DNA of 37,139 bases from Burkholderiales bacterium (lineage in GTDB: Bacteria; Pseudomonadota; Gammaproteobacteria; Burkholderiales; JAEUOS01), in assembly GCA_016790695.1 (NCBI GenBank), contig JAEUOS010000223.1, forward strand, positions 1-37,139, in the 5' to 3' direction. Numbering within the stretch: position 1 is the stretch's first letter; the number at the start of each line of letters is the position of its first letter. The translations under genes and the position numbers were made by a program. Positions 31,944-37,139 of this stretch are shown piece after piece. The notes under the pieces were generated by a model that saw only the letters and a program-made list of their open reading frames with translations, ran no database searches and had not been told where the DNA came from.

Positions 31944-32918
31944 ATGCATCGTCGTCACTTTCTCCTCGCGCTCGGCGGCGCGCCGGCGGCCGCGCGCGCG
32001 CAGCCGGCGCGCGAGCCGGCCGAGGCGTGGCCGACCCGGCCGGTCAAGCTGATCGTGCCGTTCGCGCCCGGCGGGCCCACCGACGTGATCGCGCGCCTGG
32101 TGGCCGAGCGCGTGCAGGCGGGGTGGCGGCAGCCGGTGGTGCTCGAGTACAAGCCCGGCGCCGGCACGGTGGTCGGCACGCAGTTCGTCGCCACCGCACC
32201 GCCCGACGGCTACACGCTGGGCATGGCGATCAGCGCGCTCATGGTCAATCCGAGCCTGCAGTCGAAGCTGCCGTACGACACGCTGAAGGACCTGGCGGGG
32301 GTCTCGCAGCTCGCGCTGTCGCATTTCGGGCTGTTCGCGCACCCGTCGCTGCCGGTCGCGAATCTGGCCGAGCTGATCGCCTACGGCAGGAAGAACCCGG
32401 GCAAGCTCTCCTATGCGACACCGGGCACCGGCACCGGCACCCACCTGGCCGGCGAGATGCTCAACCAGATGGCGGGCCTGGACATGGTGCACGTGCCCTA
32501 CAAGGGCAGCGTGCCGGCGCAGCAGGACGTCATCGGCGGCCGCGTGCCGCTGCTGTTCGACGTGATGTTCTCGGCCCTGCCGTTCGTCCGCGACGGGCGC
32601 CTGAAGTCGCTGGCGCTCGCCAGTCCGCGGCGCGCCGAATCCAACCCGGAGATTCCGCTGATCAGCGAGTCCCTCCCGGGGTTCTCGGCGATGAGCATCA
32701 TCGGCATCATCGCGCCGCGCGCGGTGCCGCGCGACCTGGCGCGCCGCATCGGCGCCGACATCGCGCGCGCGGTGCGCTCGCCCGAGGTGCGCGAGCGCTT
32801 CGCGCAGCTGGGAACCGAGGCGGTCGGCTCCACGCCCGAGGAGTACGACGCGCTGATCCGCAGCGAGATCGACAAGTGGGCGGGCGTGGTGAAGTCGCGG
32901 GGGATCAAGATTGACTGA
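31944..32918 (+). CDS. Bug-family receptor, first gene of the selenoprotein operon
   Basis: A 324-residue Bug receptor. The signal region is short and begins RRHFLLALGG, a Tat-like twin Arg, with cleavage probably near ARAQPA (about 20). Mature hallmarks are WPTRPVKLIVPFAPGGPTDV, PGAGTVVG, PPDGYTLG, and LDMVHVPYKG. ATG 31944 has AGGGAG about six bases upstream. Its stop overlaps the TTG start of the flavoprotein gene by 8 bp, so receptor, flavoprotein and selenoprotein are one transcript. It should capture the substrate, or a related compound, in the periplasm. No membrane subunits of the transporter are in the window. Confidence 0.93.
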   Translation: MHRRHFLLALGGAPAAARAQPAREPAEAWPTRPVKLIVPFAPGGPTDVIARLVAERVQAGWRQPVVLEYKPGAGTVVGTQFVATAPPDGYTLGMAISALMVNPSLQSKLPYDTLKDLAGVSQLALSHFGLFAHPSLPVANLAELIAYGRKNPGKLSYATPGTGTGTHLAGEMLNQMAGLDMVHVPYKGSVPAQQDVIGGRVPLLFDVMFSALPFVRDGRLKSLALASPRRAESNPEIPLISESLPGFSAMSIIGIIAPRAVPRDLARRIGADIARAVRSPEVRERFAQLGTEAVGSTPEEYDALIRSEIDKWAGVVKSRGIKID

Positions 32919-33828
32919 GGCCGACATCGTTGTGGTGGGCGGCGGCATCGCCGGCCTCGCCGCCGCGCGCGAGGTGGCGGGACTGGGCCGGCGCTGCGTC
33001 ACGTTCACCGGACCGCAGCCGGGCGGGCATCTGCTGTCGATCAATGCCGTGCAGGACATGCCGGACCATCCCGATGGCGTCCCCGGCTACGACCTGTGCC
33101 CGATGATGCTGGGCGACGCGATGGACGCGGGCGTCGACTGCCTGACCGAGGACGCGCTCGGCCTGGAGGCGGACGGCGATGCCTGGATCGTCCGGGGATC
33201 GTCGTCCCAGGTGCGCGCCGCCGGCGTGATCCTGGCGCCGGGCAGCCGCCTGAAGCGCCTGGACGTGCCCGGCGAGGCGGACTTCGAGGGCCGGGGCGTG
33301 AGCCAGTGCGCGAGTTGCGACGGGCCGATGCTGCGCGCGAAGCCGGTGGCCGTGGTCGGCGGCGGCGATGCCGCCTGCCAGGAAGCCCTGACGCTGGCCG
33401 AATCCGCGTCCGAGGTCCACATGCTCGTGCGCGGCTCCGCGCTGCGCGCGCGGCCGGCGTGGCGCGCGCGCATCGCGGCGGAGCCGAAGATCCGCCTGCG
33501 CTTCGGGGTCCGGGTCGCCGCGATCGCCGGCGACGGCGCGGTGCGGGAGGTGCGCCTTGCCGACGGCAGCGCGCTGGCGGTCGACGCCGTGTTCATCTTC
33601 GTCGGGCTCGATCCGAACACCGGATTCGTGCGCGACCTCGTGCCGCTCGACGCGGCCGGCCGCATGATCGTCGACGCCGGCCTGCACACGCCGCGGCGCG
33701 GCGTCTTCGGCGCCGGCGACGCGCGCAGCGGCAGCAGCGGCCAGGCGGCGGAGGCGCTCGCCGACGGCCGTGCCGCGGCCCGGTCCGCGCAGCGGTTTCT
33801 CGGCCAGCGCGACTGGCCGGCGTTCTGA
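32911..33828 (+). CDS. Thioredoxin-reductase-like FAD/NAD(P) oxidoreductase
   Basis: A 305-residue flavoprotein of the low-molecular-weight thioredoxin reductase family. The FAD motif GGGIAGLAAA is at 10-19, GGHLLSINAVQDMPDHPDG follows the usual TrxR pattern, the redox-active pair C133-A-S-C136 sits in QCASCDGP, the NAD(P) motif is VGGGDAA (149-155), and the C-terminal FGAGDARSGSSGQAAEALADG closes the FAD site. Length is near the usual 310-320. The start is TTG 32911, eight bases inside the Bug gene, after GGGGGA. It ends 18 bp before the selenoprotein. The arrangement suggests that it delivers NAD(P)H electrons to the neighbouring Sec site. It could also be an alkyl-hydroperoxide-reductase-type partner, but no Trx or AhpC is beside it. 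Confidence 0.9.
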   Translation: MTEADIVVVGGGIAGLAAAREVAGLGRRCVTFTGPQPGGHLLSINAVQDMPDHPDGVPGYDLCPMMLGDAMDAGVDCLTEDALGLEADGDAWIVRGSSSQVRAAGVILAPGSRLKRLDVPGEADFEGRGVSQCASCDGPMLRAKPVAVVGGGDAACQEALTLAESASEVHMLVRGSALRARPAWRARIAAEPKIRLRFGVRVAAIAGDGAVREVRLADGSALAVDAVFIFVGLDPNTGFVRDLVPLDAAGRMIVDAGLHTPRRGVFGAGDARSGSSGQAAEALADGRAAARSAQRFLGQRDWPAF

Positions 33829-33846
33829 ACCAAGGGAGTCTCGACG

Positions 33847-35481
33847 ATGTCCGCACTGCTCACCGTCCACGATCCGCGCGGCTACCCGCCCAAGGTCACC
33901 GGCAAGCGCCTCGCGCCGCGCCTGGCCAGCCTCGAGGGCAAGACCGTCCATCTGGTCGACTGCCTGTTCGACAACACCGACGTGTTCATGCGCGAGCTCA
34001 AGGACTGGTTCGCGACCCGCATGCCGAGCGTGCGCACCGAGATCCTGCGGCCGCGCGAGAGCTGGGTCGACGACCCGGCGCTGCGCGCCCGGGTGGTGGC
34101 CGAGGCCGACGCCGCGATCTTCGCCGTCGGCTTATGAAGCACCTGCTGCCCGACGGTCGCCGGGCTCGCAATGGCGGTGGAAGCCGACGGTGTGCCCACC
34201 GTGGCGGTGCACACCCATGTGTTCGCGCGCCTGGCGCGCAATGCGGCGCGCGTCAACGGCACGCCGACGCTGCGCCAGGCCTTCGTGCCGCAGCCGGTGG
34301 TGGGCCAGTCGGCGGCGCAGCTGCGCGCCTACATCGAGGGCGTCGACCCGGTCAACCAGCGGCCGTTCATCCAGGAAGTCATCGACGGCCTCACCGCGCC
34401 GCTGACCGAAGCCGACCTGACGGGTGTCTCGTTCGAGCGCAACACGCCGCGCCTGCTCGAGCCCGGCACCGAGGCTGACCTCGCGCGCCGCTTCGAGGAG
34501 GAGCGCTGGACCGACTACCTGCCGATCGTGCTCCCCACCGAGGAGCGGGTGGCGGCGATGCTCGAGGGCACCAGCCGCAAGCCGGACGAGGTGGTCGGCC
34601 GCATGCGCCCGACCAATTACCGCGAGTTCTGGGAGTACACCGTCGAGAAGGTCGCGGTCAATGCGGTGATGGCAGGCGCGCGCCCGGCGTACTTCCCGGT
34701 CATCCTCGCGATGGCCGCCAGCGGCATGACCGCGCGCCAGAGCAGCACCACCTCGTGGGCGGCGCCGGCGATCGTCAACGGCCCGATCCGCAACGAGATC
34801 GGCATGCATTGCGGCATCGGCGCCCTGGGGCCCTACAGCCACGCCAACGTGGCCATCGGCCGCGCCCACGCGCTGCTGAGCCAGAACCTGCAGGGCGGCT
34901 CGGTGATCGGCGACACCTACATGGGCTCGATCGGCAACGTCCACAACTACGCCTGCACCTGGGCCGAGAACGAGGAGAGGAGCCCCTGGGAGCCGCTGCA
35001 CGTCCAGCACGGCTTCCGGCCGGAGGAGAGCACCGTCACGGTGTTCCTCGGCGGCTGGTACGTGATCAGCGGCTACGGCCCGCGCGCGACCTGGGAGGAG
35101 CGCTTCCGTCACTGCCTCGCGGCCTGCGAGCCCTACAGCCCGCCGATCCTGCTGCTCGACCCCTCCTCCGCGCAGGCCTTCGTCGAGCGCGGCTTCACGA
35201 AGAAGCAGCAGGTGATCGACTGGTGCGCGGCCAACGCGGTGGTGACCGCGCGCGAGTACTGGGACGACCCGTGGATCCAGACCCTGATCAAGCCGCACGC
35301 GGTCGCCGGGGTCGAGCCCTGGGCCGGCATGCTCAAGGCCGCGCCCGACGCGCCGGTGCGCAAGTACCGCGCGCAGGACATCAGCGTGGTGGTGCTGGGC
35401 GGCGAGACTCAGGCCGCGTGGAAGATGGTGGGCGGCAACTTCGCGCGCGCCAGGATCATGCGGATCGACGACTGGCGCTGA
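33847..35481 (+). CDS. UGSC-family selenoprotein, in-frame UGA read as selenocysteine (Sec97)
   Basis: One 545-codon frame interrupted only by UGA at 34135-34137; both sides are in the same frame. AAGGGAG lies eight bases before the ATG, while the downstream part has no ribosome site and no start before 34171. The N-terminal part (LASLEGKTVHLVDCLFDNTD, then DAAIFAVGL-U97-STCC, then EADGVPTVAVHTHVFARLA) follows the layout of the UGSC (seleno)protein family, where Sec or Cys falls at this spot; here the motif is U-S-T-C, giving a U97-x2-C100 redox pair. A SECIS-like hairpin follows. Residues from about 150 to 544 are well-preserved but I recognise no domain; GMHCGIG (C322) and several aromatic blocks stand out. 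The TrxR-like neighbour fits as reductant. The substrate is unknown. A nonsense mutation is the alternative. Confidence 0.82.
34144..34170 (+). promoter_or_regulatory. SECIS-like stem-loop following the in-frame UGA
   Basis: Lower stem TGC/GCA (34144-34146 with 34168-34170), small internal loop (T34147 against T34166-C34167), upper stem GCCCG/CGGGC (34148-34152 with 34161-34165), an A-C mismatch, a C-G closing pair, and apical loop GGTC (34155-34158). The loop's first G is 17 bases after the UGA; in E. coli fdhF it is 18 and the loop is also GGUC. This fits a bacterial SECIS bound by SelB. The bulged U near the loop of fdhF has no exact counterpart. Confidence 0.72.
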
Positions 35482-35491
35482 GCCGCGAGCA

Positions 35492-35541
35492 GCGACCGGC
35501 TTGCCGGTCGCCCGCGTGCGCCAGCCGACCGGCCGCCGGTC
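35492..35541. terminator. Two consecutive hairpins between convergent selenoprotein and kinase genes
   Basis: Hairpin one is GCGACCGG-CTTG-CCGGTCGC (35492-35511). Hairpin two is GACCGG-CCG-CCGGTC (35527-35541), ending directly before the kinase stop. Both use the same GACCGG arm. No U-tract follows either, so factor-independent termination is uncertain, but the position between convergent genes fits a bidirectional terminator. Confidence 0.5.
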
Positions 35542-37139
35542 TCAGCGCGCCAATTCCAGCAGCATCGCGTGCCGCAGCGTCGCGGCGGACACCGGCTTGT
35601 GCAGCAGTGGCAGGCCGCTTGCGGCAACCGCCTGCAGCCGATCGGGCCCCGTGTCGCCGGTGATCAGGAGCGCCTTCATCGATCCGACGCGCTGTCGCAG
35701 CGCCGCGATCGTGGCGATTCCGCATTCGCCGCCGCGCAGACGCAGGTCCGCGACGATCAGGTCCGGGGTCGGCGCCTGCGAATCGAGCAGGCCGAGCGCC
35801 TCCGCGAGGCTGCCGCAGGCGATGACGCGACAACCCCAGCCTTCGAGCAGGCGCCGCATGCCCACCCGTATCTCCGGTTCATCGTCGATCACCAGCACGC
35901 AGCGCCCGACGAGCGACTCCGCGACCGGCTCCGGGGACGCCTCGTCGGATTCGGCCACGGGAAGCGCCGGCGCAAGCGGCAGCCAGAAGGTGAACGTCGA
36001 GCCCCGGCCCACCTGGGACTGCAGGACGATCTCGGTGCCGAGCAGCCGGCCGATGCGGCGAACGATCGCGAGCCCGAGACCCAGTCCCTTGGTGCGGTCG
36101 CGTTCGGCATTGCCGATCTGGTAGAACTCCTCGAATATCCGCTCGTGCTCGGCATCCGGGATGCCCTCGCCGCTGTCCTCGACGGCGATCCGGAGGCGCG
36201 TGCCGTCGATTTCCGACGTGACGCGGACGTGGCCGCCCGCCGTGTACTTGATGGCGTTGTCGATCAGGTTGTGCAGGATGCGGTCGACCAGGACGGGGTC
36301 GGTCTTCACATGCGCGTTGCAGGCGGCGACGTCGAGGGCAAGGCCCTTGCGGTCCGCGACCGGACGGTAGTCGGCAACCGCCTGTTCGAGAAGCCGCACC
36401 GAGTCGACGACCGCGATCTTCGGCGCGATCGCCTGCGCATCGAGCTTGGAGATGTCCAGCACCGCGTCCACCAGCGCCGACATCGAGCCCATCGCCTTGG
36501 CGATGCTGTCGGCCACCTCGCGCGTCTCCGCCGTCTTCGACTGCATCGACAGCGTCGCGCTGAACAGCGAAAGCGCGTGCAGCGGCTGACGCAGGTCGTG
36601 GCTGGCCGCCGCCAGGAAGCGCGATTTCGCACTGCTTGCATGCTCCGCCCTGTCGCGCGCGATCGTGACGAGCTGGCGCTCGCGTTCGAGCTGATCGACC
36701 AGTTCGTCGCGTTGATGGCGGATCAGGAACGAGTCGCGCACGAGGCGTTCGATTTCCCGCGCGAAGACCGCCATCATCAACGCGAACATGCCGAACAGGA
36801 TCGCCAGGACCACGCCCTCGCGGGTGCCGGTGCCGACCCAGGCGATGCCGAGCGCAACCAGCATGGGGCTGGCGAACACGTAGAACGCCCGCGCGTAGGC
36901 GCCGTGCGTGGACAGGCCGCCGGCGCAGAAGCCGAGGAAGGTCGTGCTCAGCGCGGCGTGCGCGACCGGCGGCAGCTTGGCGAAGAACAAGGGCATGGCC
37001 GAGCCCCGCGCGCACCCGACGAACAGGGCGATCCAGAGCAGGTGACGCATCGCCCGATCCGCATCGTCCGGCGCATGGGCCAGCGTGTGCCGCGCGTATG
37101 CGGCGCGCACCACTTCGCTGGTCAGCACCAGCCCCACCC
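35542..37139 (-). CDS. Hybrid sensor histidine kinase with C-terminal receiver domain (N-terminus outside window)
   Basis: At least 531 residues are visible and the frame is open to the window edge, so the N-terminus is probably cut. Residues about 33-125 hold four or five membrane segments, then a coiled coil (REIERLVRDSF to RDRAEHASSAKS). The kinase core has H180 (AASHDLRQPLHALS), N-box NLIDNAIKYT (290-299), G1 DSGEGIP (321-327) and G2 GLGLGLAIV (351-359). A receiver domain (about 412-531) has D418/D419, phospho-acceptor D464 (VADLRLRGG), T493 and K514. The HDLRQPLHAL box marks the subfamily common in Burkholderiales. The signal is unknown. It is convergent with the selenoprotein gene. A partner response regulator is not in view. 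Residue numbers count from the GTG at 37137. Confidence 0.9.
   Translation of the reverse strand, partial: VGLVLTSEVVRAAYARHTLAHAPDDADRAMRHLLWIALFVGCARGSAMPLFFAKLPPVAHAALSTTFLGFCAGGLSTHGAYARAFYVFASPMLVALGIAWVGTGTREGVVLAILFGMFALMMAVFAREIERLVRDSFLIRHQRDELVDQLERERQLVTIARDRAEHASSAKSRFLAAASHDLRQPLHALSLFSATLSMQSKTAETREVADSIAKAMGSMSALVDAVLDISKLDAQAIAPKIAVVDSVRLLEQAVADYRPVADRKGLALDVAACNAHVKTDPVLVDRILHNLIDNAIKYTAGGHVRVTSEIDGTRLRIAVEDSGEGIPDAEHERIFEEFYQIGNAERDRTKGLGLGLAIVRRIGRLLGTEIVLQSQVGRGSTFTFWLPLAPALPVAESDEASPEPVAESLVGRCVLVIDDEPEIRVGMRRLLEGWGCRVIACGSLAEALGLLDSQAPTPDLIVADLRLRGGECGIATIAALRQRVGSMKALLITGDTGPDRLQAVAASGLPLLHKPVSAATLRHAMLLELAR

Noticed and set aside
33847..34137. A complete 96-residue protein or a pseudogene fragment
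   Set aside because: The sequence after the TGA is well-preserved coding sequence in the same frame, and a SECIS-like hairpin is present. A point nonsense mutation remains possible but explains less.
34171..35481. A separate 436-residue gene starting at an internal ATG
   Set aside because: It is in the same frame as the preceding ORF, has no ribosome site, and its first residues continue the UGSC-family pattern that begins before the UGA.
1..37139. tRNA/rRNA genes, CRISPR arrays, insertion sequences, phage or plasmid genes, attachment sites
   Set aside because: I looked for them on both strands and saw none; the low-GC patch in tsaE is too short and too well fitted to the gene to be an insertion.

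Overview
The window looks like part of a high-GC betaproteobacterial chromosome, most likely Burkholderiales. Three separate Bug-family solute receptors (tripartite tricarboxylate transporter binding proteins without TctA/TctB nearby) are the hallmark of that order. The mutL-miaA pair, queG/tsaE/amiC and argD/kup order, and the many molybdenum-hydroxylase and catabolic genes fit as well. No tRNA, rRNA, CRISPR array, insertion sequence or phage gene is visible. Genes are dense, often coupled by 4-bp ATGA/GTGA overlaps.

Layout. (1) 1-4542, minus strand: TauD-like dioxygenase, amidase, RavA-type MoxR ATPase and a ViaA-like protein (cut by the window edge), closely spaced or overlapping. A Baeyer-Villiger-type flavin monooxygenase (4655-6268) is divergent from them. 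(2) 11601-6289, minus: mutL, miaA, alpha/beta hydrolase, Bug receptor, crotonase, one tight run that joins housekeeping genes to catabolic genes. A DedA membrane protein is divergent. (3) 12328-15791, minus: argD preceded by a strong promoter, a 32-codon Arg-rich ORF and an intrinsic terminator (a candidate arginine attenuator), then kup with a C8 tract in its 5' end. (4) 15940-19689: DODA-type dioxygenase, amiC, tsaE and queG. tsaE contains a sharply AT-rich island carrying a good internal promoter toward amiC. (5) 19711-29819, plus: MarR regulator with promoter/operator, then PreA-like dihydropyrimidine dehydrogenase, HyuA, HyuB, and a molybdenum hydroxylase (large, FAD, and a 2Fe-2S subunit fused to a CoxG-like domain). 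This looks like one catabolic unit for a cyclic amide or N-heterocycle. (6) 29893-31715, minus: CPBP protease and a Bug receptor. (7) 31944-35481, plus: Bug receptor, thioredoxin-reductase-like flavoprotein, and a gene interrupted by one in-frame UGA. (8) 35542-end, minus: hybrid sensor histidine kinase, N-terminus outside the window.

The most striking item is in block 7. The UGA at 34135-34137 lies in frame between two halves of one protein, at the Sec/Cys position of the UGSC (seleno)protein family. It is followed at the right distance by a stem-loop with a GGUC apical loop, the loop known from the E. coli fdhF SECIS. I read it as a 544-residue selenoprotein, coupled to a flavoprotein disulfide reductase and a periplasmic receptor: a candidate undescribed selenium-dependent uptake and redox module.
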